Assembly (NCBI GenBank): GCA_037042185.1
Contig: JAXQJY010000032.1
Location: forward strand, 124,001 to 188,000
DNA: 64,000 nucleotides
Direction of reading: 5' to 3'
From: Sordariomycetes sp. S80-01Y
Lineage: Eukaryota; Ascomycota; Sordariomycetes
The number at the start of each line of letters is the position of its first letter. Position 1 is the stretch's first letter. This document shows positions 45,290 through 55,600 of this stretch, in pieces. A program made the position numbers and the translations under genes. The notes beneath the pieces are model-generated. The model did not search any database. It was not told the DNA's origin and worked only from the letters and a program-made list of their open reading frames with translations.

Positions 45290-45748
45290 ATGTCATCACC
45301 CAGCAATTTTGTTACATTCGACGAGCCATCAGCGCTTCTCAATGCGCTATCTCCGACTTCTAGTGGCATAACATCAGAGCTGCCTGCTCTGATTTGCATT
45401 TGCCTCCTGAAAGCTCTGAATGGGAAAGCTCTAACGGAGACGGAGCAAAATGGTGGTATTGATGGGCCAGATTGTCCCAATGTTTCCGACTTAGTCGCTG
45501 GATGGCGCGTGGCGTTTCGCAAGATCCCCAAGGGACACGCTATTCGGCATGTTCAGTTCGACTTGACGCTTGATCAGGAGATTAAGAAACGCCATTTGGT
45601 TCGGCCGATTCAGGAATGGAGCACAAGCATGTTCTTGAAGGCTACGCAAAGGGATATGGTATTCTCTATCCGCGGCTGCACGGAAAGGGAACTGGAAATA
45701 CTGCAAGGCTGTTTGCCTGCTGAGTCAGAAGAGCAGGCGATTGGTTAA
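45290..45748 (+). CDS. Small unrecognised protein, 152 aa
   Basis: ATG at 45290 in a good context (CCAACATGTC) after a CT-rich stretch with CACGTG at about 45241, as in many fungal promoters. The protein has a helical N-terminal half (SGITSELPALICICLLKAL) and a basic/acidic C-terminal half (AIRHVQFDLTLDQEIKKRHL), no signal peptide or membrane segment. Single exon. No family recognised. Confidence 0.5.
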   Translation: MSSPSNFVTFDEPSALLNALSPTSSGITSELPALICICLLKALNGKALTETEQNGGIDGPDCPNVSDLVAGWRVAFRKIPKGHAIRHVQFDLTLDQEIKKRHLVRPIQEWSTSMFLKATQRDMVFSIRGCTERELEILQGCLPAESEEQAIG

Positions 45749-46673
45749 AGGCTCTCAAGTTGACGAGGAGGAGCGCGCAGAGCCCAGTGGCTTAATGAAG
45801 CATTCCAGACTGGAGCACTCATGCCAGTTGAGGGGTGACGAACGGGTTACTTGTCCAGTCTGTAGGGTGACCAGAGAGCACAAGTAACATTTCCAGAATC
45901 ATGCAATGCGAATACACGGTCTTATAGAACCATGATCGCTCGATCTCGGATCCACCAAGTTCTCAACCTATGTGGGATTCACGAATACAGAGCCACGAGG
46001 CGATCCAGCAACATGCCGCTCCAATGGCGCGTTTTGGTACGTCACGGCACGTGAGAGAAGACGATGCTAATCCACACGGCAGTCCTTGACGCTGGACTCC
46101 AAGCTGGAATGGAAGCATGACCGCAACACGTCCGTAGACCTTCCGTCAAGGTAAATCCTATAAACTTAAAGCCAGCCCTTATAAGGAGGAAGTTTAATAG
46201 CACCGCCTATCCGAGGTCCAGCAAGACCTTAGCCATCCGACAGAAAGGGGCGGTGGTGTGCGACGTTCAAGCCTGGTCTAACTACGGGGTAGGTAGACAG
46301 AGAGTCGGTTTGCTGTTCGTAGTACGTTGCGTCACAAGTGCTCGACTGGGTAGTCGTCACAGTCGAGTGCCGAATTCATGGAACTGGTAGGTAACTAAGC
46401 CTTGACAATTGTATTGATAGCCAAGGTATATCTAGTGAGTATGAGTAACCTCATGAGTCCAATATACTTAGTAGTAGTTGTTCGTGTGAGAATCGCAGGT
46501 GGTCCAGGACGGTCCACTATTGGTTGAAAATTTGGCGAGTGTTTCGGGATCATCTGAAGGCCTCATGTCGTCGTAGCACCGACCCACATGCGCTAACACA
46601 ACGACTTCGGACTTGCCTGGTTCGACCTCTAATTACATGCAGAGCATAGGCCGGAAATAGACAGACTACTCCT
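45749..46673. other. Intergenic
   Basis: No gene, RNA or repeat seen; 3' flank of the receptor gene. Confidence 0.45.
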
Positions 46674-49003
46674 TTATACCTCGGAAGCCCATTTATCTAA
46701 ATCCCTTTTCGCCGCTTGCGTATGCGGGTGACCCATACCTAGGCTGATCTCGCGGAGACGGATACAATCTCGTAACAGAGCGACTGCATCCGACCGCTCC
46801 CCCACTGACCAAAGCGAATGCACCAGATTGCCCATGCTCGTCAGCGTGCCTGGATGCTCCGCTCCGAGTACCTTCGTCCTGGCCTCCAACGTCTGACGGT
46901 TCATCTTCTCCGCTTCGCCGTTCTTGCCCTGAGCCTGTAGCGTCAATGCCAGATTGCTCATGCTCATCAGCGTAGATGGATGCTCCGCTCCGAGTACCTT
47001 CGTCCTGGCCTCCAACGTCTGACGGTTCATCTTCTCCGCTTCGCCGTTCTTGCCCTGAGCCTGTAGCGTCAATGCCAGATTGCTCATGCTCATCAGCGTA
47101 GATGGATGCTCCGCCCCGAGCACCTTCGTCCTGGCATCCAAAGTCTGTCGGTTCATCTTCTCCGCTTCGCCGTTCTTGCCCTGAGCCCGTAGCGTCAATG
47201 CCAGGTTGCTCATGCTCATCAGCGTAGATGGATGCTCCGCCCCCAGCACCTTCGTCCTGGCATCCAAAGTCTGTCGGTTCATCTTCTCCGCTTCGCCGTT
47301 CTTGCCCTGAGCCCGTAGCGTCAATGCCAGGTTATTCATGCTCGTCAGCGTAGATGGATGCTCCGCCCCGAGCACCTTCGTCATGGCCTCCAACGACTGA
47401 CGGTTTATCTTCTCCGCTTCGCCGTTCTTGCCCTGAGCCTGTAGCGTCAATGCCAGGTTGCTCATGCTCGTCAGCGTGCCTGGATGCTCTGCTCCGAGTA
47501 CCTTCGTTCTGGCCTCGAAAGCCTATCGGCTTATCTGCTCCGCCGCACAGCGCTATCCAGTTTCATGACGATACCATGCTGCGTTTTACATTAATATACA
47601 CCACCTTTTGATATCAGCTTCTCCTGTTGGGCAGGTCCTAACCGCTATCTAAATATGCGGCTCTAGCTCTCGACACGCCGTCCAGTTCTCAAACTTGCCA
47701 ACTAGATAATATAACGACAGAATGCTTAGAAATTTACATCGCCACCTCTCCTTATTATCAAAAGTCATTAGCCATACTTACGTGCAGAATTACACCAGTG
47801 CGTGCATCTCGAGTATATAACCATTACCCACTGCCACGATCAAGGAGTATCCGAATAATATTTCAAGGTCCTCTTCGATATCCTTCCCTTCCTCCTGCTC
47901 GTAATACGATATAAGTATAGGCTCGGGGATTCCTTAAGTATTGAAAAAGCTCATAAAGCACAGCAGCTCGGTGGCAGACGGTCGGTCCCGGCGCACTTGA
48001 TCGAATGTTATCTGCCAAGTCGTCACCACGGCGTTTAACGCACTTTCGTCGCGTCGGAGATCATTAACTTCGCTAGCCAGGAGTCCCGTCTTCTTCTCAG
48101 TACTTTTCTAGAATTCTTCAAGATACCACGCAATCGTCCTTCGTCGCAAGCTTTTTCACTAAATGAACGACGCGGCCTAGATAATGGCAAGCGGCAAATA
48201 GTCAAGAGCGAAAAGTAGACTACTAGCCGCGTCCTTATCATATACAGCATCTCCAAGTCTTCCAAGTCTTACGCGTAGAAGCTGCATGGCTTAGTCGCTT
48301 TCCATCATAGGTACCTAGAAGATACTATCGCCACCGACCAGTCGCTCGGCCACCCCCGTGCTCCGCGATATAATAAGAACCAATCCTTGACCCATCTTCG
48401 GTATATACGATAACAATGACTATTCGCTGCCGGGGCTATCAGCAGCCTGACTCGAGAACAAAGCACTGACATCGTCCGCATTATCGATGATCATCAGCCA
48501 TGGCCCGTTCTCTTCGTCCGAAAGCCAGCGCCACACCAGCCGTAGCACGTTCTGTTACGGGTCGTCTCGTCCAGCAAGCTTAAGTCGCTCGGCAATGTCT
48601 TGATAGGCTTCTTGGAAACGCGCGCTAGAGCTGGCATGCACCCACAGCACATATATATCCGGAGCATCCCGCCGAGTGTCATATGCGTACTGGATCGCAA
48701 TCTGCGATTTTCTACTTTCATCAGCCTGGTCTTCGATCCGTCACGTAGCGCTTACCCGACACCCCCTAGGCCGACGAGCGCAGCACGACAGCCTGGTCCT
48801 ACGAGCGTGCTTTGCAGCCATTGCGAGATAGCTGGCCGCGAGACAAATTTGGGGTCGGGCGGGAAGGGGATTGTCGAGAAAGGCCTGTGAACCCTTTCCA
48901 CGAGTTATGGGGTAACACCGAAATTAAAGTTCGTTATTCCCCCGAGTTCTGTGGAGACGCCAGCAACGACGTTGCGACCAGTGACGGGGCTCTCGATCAC
49001 CAT
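46674..49003 (-). pseudogene. Broken NLR receptor: amyloid-like N-terminal motif, NB-ARC, TPR repeats
   Basis: From an ATG at 49001-49003 the minus strand reads GRNVVAGVSTELGGITNFNF, a stop, then STIPFPPDPKFVSRPAISQW and the P-loop GLGGVG-KSQIAIQYAY, split by a short intron at about 48,71x-48,76x. ERLKLAGRDDP, a stop, QNVLRLVWRWLSDEENGPWL and MIIDNADDV form the NB-ARC core (Walker B is IIDNADD). The winged-helix part follows with ALNAVVTTWQITFDQVRRDR, FFNT, a stop, GIPEPILISYYEQEE and EMHALV, a stop, FCT. The end is a set of kinesin-light-chain-type TPRs. I count at least five in-frame stops; all five can be explained by CAA-to-TAA or CAG-to-TAG in Gln codons that family members often have there. 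The short motif before NB-ARC, instead of a HET or PNP domain, is the layout of amyloid-signalling receptors. The start codon is uncertain. Confidence 0.8.
46853..47520 (-). repeat. Tandem 126-bp repeats encoding 42-residue TPRs
   Basis: Near-identical 126-bp units recur at about 46853, 46979, 47105, 47231, 47357 and 47483. Each encodes a unit such as LTLQAQGKNGEAEKMNRQTL followed by KVLGAEHPSTL. High identity between neighbouring units is typical of fungal NLR sensor repeats under active turnover. Confidence 0.9.
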
Positions 49004-49150
49004 AGAGCTCAACGAGGCAATGAATCCTAAAGATGATGACAATGACGGTAGGCAATAACTAAACATCGCGCGGGAGGGGGGGAGGGGACGGAAAACCCAT
49101 GGTTATGCGGATTATGTCAGCTGATAGAATGGGAGCCAACAATCGCCTCG

Positions 49151-50227
49151 ATGCGAACCACTGGTCGTATCGGGGATCACAATGTTGTCTTGGCTCTATT
49201 ACCGCGCATGGGAAAGGCAAACGCCGCGAGCGCGGCCGCGAGCCTACGATCAAGCGACTCTCAGATAAGGCTTGCCCTGCTGGTCGGTGTCTGCGGCGGA
49301 GTACCGCGGCACGATAATGGCGAGGTCTTCTTGGGTGACGTGGTGATCAGTCGGACGGTCGTCCAGTACGATTTGGGCCGCCAGTATCCGGACAAATTCG
49401 TGCAGAAGGACACCATTGAAGACAGCCTCGGCCGTTCCAACAAAGATATTCGTAATTTGGTGGGTACATTTCAGACAGATCGTGGCCAATATAGGCTCCA
49501 CGACCGGTCCGCTCAGTTCCTAAACCAGCTTCAGAGCAGAGTCAACGATACCAGGCGCCGGGGAAAATACGACTACCCTGGAGCACTTCATGATCAGCTT
49601 TTCGAACCGGAACATCGTCATAGGCACTACTCATCAGTGATTTGCATCTGCCGTGATTGTTCTGGCCCCTCTGATCCTGTTTGCGATGAAGCTTTGAGTT
49701 CGCCATGCGCAACATTAGGATGTGGTGCTGGGGAGATTTCCAATGTGACGCGAAGACGGGCTCACGCAGCTTTCGATCATGTCAACCAATTGCCACAAGC
49801 ACAAATCCACGTCGGAGTTGTCGCGTCTGGCGACCTTGTTCTTAAATCGGGTATCGACAGAGAGCGTATAAGAAAAGAGACCGGTGCAATCGCCTTTGAA
49901 ATGGAAGGTGCTGGCGTGTGGGATGAGATGCCTTGTATTGTTCTCAAAGCGGTCTCTGACTACGCCGATAGTCACAAGCACAAAGCCTGGCAAAATTATG
50001 CCGCTGCAACCGCGGCCGCAGCGTCAAAAGCTGTTCTCGAGCGCTATATTCTTACGGATAAAGCTGGCACAGAGCGAAAGGTGGAGGGCACCACCGCGGC
50101 ACGCGGTTCGCAAAGGAAATCCTCACCAACGGGCGGCGCTGTTTTCAAAGCTCCAATCTCGGGGCATAACGTCATTGCGGGCACCACGGTCACAGGAGGG
50201 ACATTAACTTTTGATTTCCGGTCGTAA
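49151..50227 (+). CDS. PNP_UDP (nucleoside phosphorylase-like) protein with amyloid-like C-terminal motif
   Basis: Body: GRIGDHNVVLALLP, LLVGVCGGVPRHDNGEVFLG, GDVVISRTVVQYDLGRQYPD, DYPGALHDQLFEPEHRH, QIHVGVVASGDLVLKSGIDR, ETGAIAFEMEGAGVWDEMPC and VSDYADSHKHKAWQNYAAAT. These are the phosphate-site GVCGGV, the FEMEGAG base/ribose loop and the DYADSH catalytic motif of the PNP_UDP_1 family, as found in fungal NLR effector domains. The last 24 residues, SGHNVIAGTTVTGGTLTFDF plus RS, match the N-terminal motif of the divergent receptor. The ATG at 49151 is the first certain start, but similarity (CQLIEWEPTIAS) continues upstream in frame to about 49094, so a short first exon near 49020 is likely. 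The C-terminus is reused in a second copy at 57573-57629. Likely role: receptor-activated NAD or nucleoside-cleaving effector (inference). Confidence 0.8.
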   Translation: MRTTGRIGDHNVVLALLPRMGKANAASAAASLRSSDSQIRLALLVGVCGGVPRHDNGEVFLGDVVISRTVVQYDLGRQYPDKFVQKDTIEDSLGRSNKDIRNLVGTFQTDRGQYRLHDRSAQFLNQLQSRVNDTRRRGKYDYPGALHDQLFEPEHRHRHYSSVICICRDCSGPSDPVCDEALSSPCATLGCGAGEISNVTRRRAHAAFDHVNQLPQAQIHVGVVASGDLVLKSGIDRERIRKETGAIAFEMEGAGVWDEMPCIVLKAVSDYADSHKHKAWQNYAAATAAAASKAVLERYILTDKAGTERKVEGTTAARGSQRKSSPTGGAVFKAPISGHNVIAGTTVTGGTLTFDFRS

Positions 50228-50590
50228 TACGAAAGCCTGGCTTTCAGACCAGTGGCCTTGTACAACCTGTTCCATCTGCCCTGTACATAACACAGACCGG
50301 GGTGTCACAGCGTGGCACGGCAACTGCGTCGTTCCTTGACTTGTGTGCGGTCCCCTGGCGCGCGCCGCTCTGCTGGCTTGTTCCATGCTACCACCGGATA
50401 GTCGGTATCTCTGCAAGCTTTGAGACCCCCCGGACTGGAATTGATGACAAAGGGGAAGAAGTTGATGCAGCCAGATTTGCGAGTGCTTCTATTATACGGA
50501 GGTCCGAACGATACTGAACCGAAAAAAACGAGAGTAACTCAACACGTCCACTGATCCAGTCTATCGGGAAACCACCCGCTCGTGTGCTTA
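50170..50590. repeat. Duplicated block, copy 1: PNP 3' end plus GT31 3' end
   Basis: Matches 57573-57977 in the same orientation almost throughout. It starts in the last codons of the PNP gene and ends with, on the minus strand, the last codons of a GT31 gene (KHTSGWFPDRLDQWTC, stop at about 50539). The rest of GT31 is absent here. Confidence 0.85.
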
Positions 50591-52683
50591 CACGAACGAA
50601 CAGTAACGAAGGCGAAAAAGGAAAGGGGTTAATAGGTTGATGGATAAATTGCATTGTTTTCCTCTGTTCTTGAACGGGTTGATTGGGTTATCGAGGACGA
50701 TGGAGGCTTTCTTTGTGTGGCCGGGATATGTTACGGTTATGCCTTGTGGCACTGACCTGGGTGCAGGGTAGGTCGTTTACCCCGCCCGATCCAATCGGCT
50801 GGCACCTTAGTCATCTTTAGTCACGTGTGGTGACCGCGTGGCTACCAACGCCTCGCGGCCCTCCACACTCTCTTGAATGGAAGAACCAATTCAATCCATC
50901 TGTGACCACCTCAAAGTGTTACATGGAGCTACCCCGAGCCTACTTTTGCTGCCTCAGTTCTGGCGATAACATCATGTAATCGCAACGTAAGTTACCCACT
51001 CTTGAGCCAAGCAAACCCGCGACAAGCTGCACTGTGCCGGTTTGTAACAGCTTGTCCCATCAGGCCAAGGAGTGTGAGGAGATAAAGCGTATCGTGGCCG
51101 AACGAGCGCAACTGGAACAGCCGGAAAAGGCAGCGGTCAAGGCTTGTCCAGCCGAAGAGCGCGTCTTTGGGAAGATCAATACGTCCAACATTTTGCAAAG
51201 CGCTCACGAGATGGAAGTTTCGTTGATGAGAATTTTTTTGCGGGATAGAGTGTTATTCCACTGAGAGTAAGGAGGGTTACTTACTGCAAATTTGATCATC
51301 AGATGCGTGACTTTGGTCACTAACCAAAGCGCTCAATCGAACACGAGGATCGAGAGGAGATAGGCACAGGGTAGTGTTACGACCCGTCATTCGGCCCTCA
51401 CGTGATACTGAAACCCCCCCACTCATGTTCACCAATCAACGCCACCACAATCATGGCTCACTCGCAACAGCGTGATCCAACTCAGGATCACCGAACTCAC
51501 GACGCTCCTTCTAACATCACAGCGATACTACGCGTGCCGACATCAGCATGCAGGAGGAAGTCCAGGATGTTGAGCCAGAAGGCGCGGGACATGCCGAGAG
51601 GCCTGGGAAATTCGATGCATCGCGTAACTATATTCTATTTTACCCTATCTGCCCTCCGTCCTGCCTCCTCTACGCAGCGAACAGTTCAATGGTGTTTGCT
51701 TCGCGGCCGGCGGCGGTGTGGCTGAACCTCAAGCCATGGGCTGAATGGAAGGTGGTGTGGTGAGCCAGGCCCGACACTGCCTGGCCGATTAGCCTGCATC
51801 ATGTCGGTGCAGTAAGCCACAATTTGAAGACATCCCAGCGAAATACTATTGAAAGATGATCGGGCTGCGAGGTTGACAAGGAACACGTCGTGGCGCCGGG
51901 CCCCTCTGCTTCAATTGCCGCCAGCTGTTATTCCTCAGCCCCTTTTTCCTCGGCTGTATCACATTCGGCTAAGGGGATGGGGGAGTTGCAGCTATCGACT
52001 CGACTATATGAGGCAGTGAGGTCGACGTTGTTAACCAGTTGCGGTTGCCTGAGAGGCTGCATGCAGTGATGTTAATTTGTTGCCAATCAATCACCGATGC
52101 GGGCAGCGCCTCGAGACACTCCCCGCGCTTGTCGAAACAATAGGAACCCCACACGTAGCGGCCTGTTTCCGGCGGCTACTGGAACCCCAGAATAACTCTC
52201 AGGCTCATTCTTCGTTGGCTCCCTCAGATGACGGAGGCGTTTGCCCAACTTAGGTCCCCGAAAGGCGCAATGTTTTCTATCTTTGTTCGCCCTTGTAATT
52301 CCCCTCATGGCAGCTTCATCCGTCTGCCTAGCAAACCACAATTTGTCTCGTCTGAACACTTAGAACTGTATCGTCTGCTTGATCTACGGTCTGTCACGTA
52401 CCGTTCAGTGTCGTCATCACACCCACCTCACGAGCCAGCCTGAATTGTCAACGCCTACGCCGGGCGCTTTCCCGCTCCCATCCTCTCCCTTTCTCCTAAG
52501 TGCCTCAGCTCGATTGTCCACCTAGTCGCGAGCTTACCCTTCCCTCGCAAGCCACTCTTCAGGCTCGTTCCTACACTCTTGAGAGTATACTTTTATTGAC
52601 ACTGAAACGGAGAAGTACCGTCATCACACATCAAACCCCGTGCTTGACAATTGATTTGTGCGGCGATACCAGCGCCAGATTCA
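50591..52683. other. Intergenic upstream of the SNTX-GTPase gene
   Basis: Holds a full repeat copy at 50729-50923. A plus-strand stretch at 51034-51264 (SHQAKECEEIKRIVAERAQL) looks coding but has no start or family. The last ~250 bp before the gene is pyrimidine-rich, as in a promoter/5' UTR. Confidence 0.45.
50729..50923 (+). repeat. Dispersed ~195-bp repeat, full-length copy F
   Basis: TGTTACGGTTATGCC to AAGTGTTACA. Lies 5.9 kb from copy G in the same orientation, with the SNTX-GTPase gene between. No target-site duplication seen. Confidence 0.88.
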
Positions 52684-55600
52684 ATGGAGTCCTCGATGCG
52701 AGTTCTGACGCTGCCCGCACTTGGGCATGATGTACAGCTCGGCATGTTATACAATGCTCGAACTGGGGAGGTCTTCAGCGGCGTTTCTCTCTGGGACAAT
52801 GTTACTGTGAACCAGAATCAGGCGCTCGATGACCATACCGTTCAGAACGCCGAGTTTTCATATTCTTTTTCCCTTGAAGAGGCGCGGAAGAATGCCGCTC
52901 TCGGTCTCGAAGGCTCCCTCAGCTTGGACCTCAAGATTATCGATGCCACAGGTTCGGCAACGTACCTCAACGACAAAATGTCGAGCGCGTTTGAGGTACG
53001 TGCCGATGTCTCCTGCACTGTCGTGCGTCGGACGCGCCGTATCCCGCAGGAGACCCTATCCTCCATGCAGCACAAACACAACCTTGAAGACCCTCGCTTT
53101 ACACACTTCGTAGCGGAGGTGATTGAAGGCGGGAGTGCCACTCTCAGCTTTGTTCAGTTATGCTCTTCCGCGGACGAGCACAAGAAGGCATCAGTCGCTA
53201 TGCAAGCGAAGATCATGAAACTCTCAGTCGGCAGCAACACCGAGATGGGCTTCTCAGAGGCGGACAACTCCGCTTCTGAGGCCCTCAAAATCTCCTACAG
53301 CGGGGCTATCGCCGAGAACGTTGCAACCCTTGACGATGCTCGCCGTGTGGCTCGCGAGATGCCAGGGAAGCTTAAGAAACAGCTGAATACGCTTCGTTAC
53401 AAGCTTTTGCCTCTTTCAATCCTCGACAATTCTGTGGAACGAGTAATACGCGACCTCGATGCGGACCTCGTTAGAGAAACTGCTTCTGCGCTCAAAATTG
53501 GTGTCATGACGCGACTCAAGTTGGGCGATTTGGCCAAGGAAGAAGTGTATCAAACGTCTTTTCCTAAAATTAGACAACAAATCGTCAACATGGGGGATGC
53601 CTTTCACAAGGCAGAAGCTGAGTTCACGGAAGCTGCACGCTGCTTGCTTCTGGAACTGCGAGACGGAAACACAGACCACAACTCTAAGAGATCAGAGCTC
53701 GTACGGACTGTTGCTCTGTTCAAGCACCGCACGAGGATTGCGAACCAATTCACAGCGAAAAAGTCAAAGGAGGCCAGGATTCTGCACGAGACGATTGCTT
53801 TGCTCCTGACTGAAGGCTTCGAGAATCATCTCAGCGAAGTGCCGGCCGCATCGTTCCTCGAAACCGACGCGCCGAGGTTGCTGTTGTCATTCGGTGGAAG
53901 AGTCATCAACCGTCTTAAGCACCCACTGCAGGAGGCAGCTGAGTCAGCCGAAATCATTTCTGTCAGCCGTAGCAACTCGGATGATAGCGATGTTTCTGAC
54001 GAAGATGAAGACGAGTGGTTTGACAATCAGCAAGCCGTTGCCAATCTCAGAGAAGCCTGTGCGGCCCTACGCCAGCAGCGCGAACGGTGCCGCTCTACAG
54101 CCGAAGCAACTATCTTCGGAGTGGCTGCTATCGACAAGGCTCTAAATCCCGGTACGAGCAAGCGCAAGAAAACAAGAACCAGGGTCGGCGACATTTTGCT
54201 GGTATCCAAAGGCAAGGTCCTCATCGTTACGAGCATGCTTCCTAAGCACCCACTATCCCCGACACTGTCGATCAAGGGCCAGTCTATAATGGTATACTGG
54301 TCAAATGAACGCACCCATGATGAGGAGTTGGCAATCCCTACGACCGGTTTCATCGTAAGCTATCGCCCAATTCCCAATCCGCGGAAGGACGGCGCGTTTC
54401 CACGCACGATCGGCAACGAAAAATTCATGGAAATTCATCGGGAAGCCAGCGAAAGAACGGCAACGATTGACGACGCCACCAATGGCGGACGAGTCTCTGA
54501 TGACTGTGACTATGAGGTCGCGCTCAGTGTCAGCACGATCATAGGGCGAACCTCTTGGAGCCAGGTCGTGGTGGGCCGTACAGATAAGCAGCCTTCAGTG
54601 GCTTCCTACCTCGTCGACTTCTACCGGAACAACCACGTAACGCTTTCGCAAACGAAGCTAAACGCGACGCCGTGGAGACTATCAGAGGGCGATGGCAAGA
54701 GGAGTCTCTTCCTAGGACTTTCCACTAAAGAACTGAAGCTATGCACCGACAGGCGATTCCGGGATCAGCTTGCTGTGCGCATAGTCGATGTCGCTGCCGA
54801 ATTCGAGCCAGAGGTAACCCCTGCCGACATCGACGACCAAGAAAACACCATCGTCGTTGTCTTTGTGGGAACCAGTGGTCATGGCAAGAGCACCGAAATA
54901 AATGCCTTTGTCTCTTACTTGCTAGGGGGTGAGGCTGACGACTGGGCACGCATTATGGTGATCGACGATCGCGGCACGCACCAGGCGCACTCGGTCACGC
55001 AGTACGTGACCTGCTACCGCGTGCGACCTCTTTCTCCATTGTTCAATCATAAGACGCTACTCATTGTGGACACGCCTGGCTATGGAGACACAAAGGGGGT
55101 CAAAAGTGATGCATTTGTCACAGCTGCGATGTCCGAGCTCTTCAAAACCATCAAGCATGTCAATTCGATTGTCTTCGCATGCAAGGCGGATGACGTCCGT
55201 CTCTCGATGCTCAGGCCCGTGTCAGCTTACGTCTTTTCGCTTTTTGCTAAGAACATTCGAAGCTGTCTGCTCACAGTATTTACATTTGCCGGCCCTACCA
55301 CACCCATGGCCGGAAACACACTCCGAAAGCTTCAATGGCCCGTAGACAATGGCAACGTGGCTGTCAATAACCATGCGTTCACAGTTACTCCAGACACCTC
55401 GCGTCCTGATCTTATGCGACCATGGTGGCATCTATCTGTCATGGGTCAGGACAAGCTGATGAAGATGCTCCTGAGCCTGCGACCTGTTTCAACCCACGCC
55501 AGCGCGGACGTGACGCAGAGGCGCCTCCAGCTCGAACAAAGAAGTGCACTTGTCGAAAGGAAAATTCTAATCACAGCCAACGATGCTCAGAATCTCATCA

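Noticed and set aside
46853-47520. Tandem repeats as a CRISPR array or satellite
   Set aside because: Units are contiguous 126-bp coding repeats without spacers and encode TPRs.
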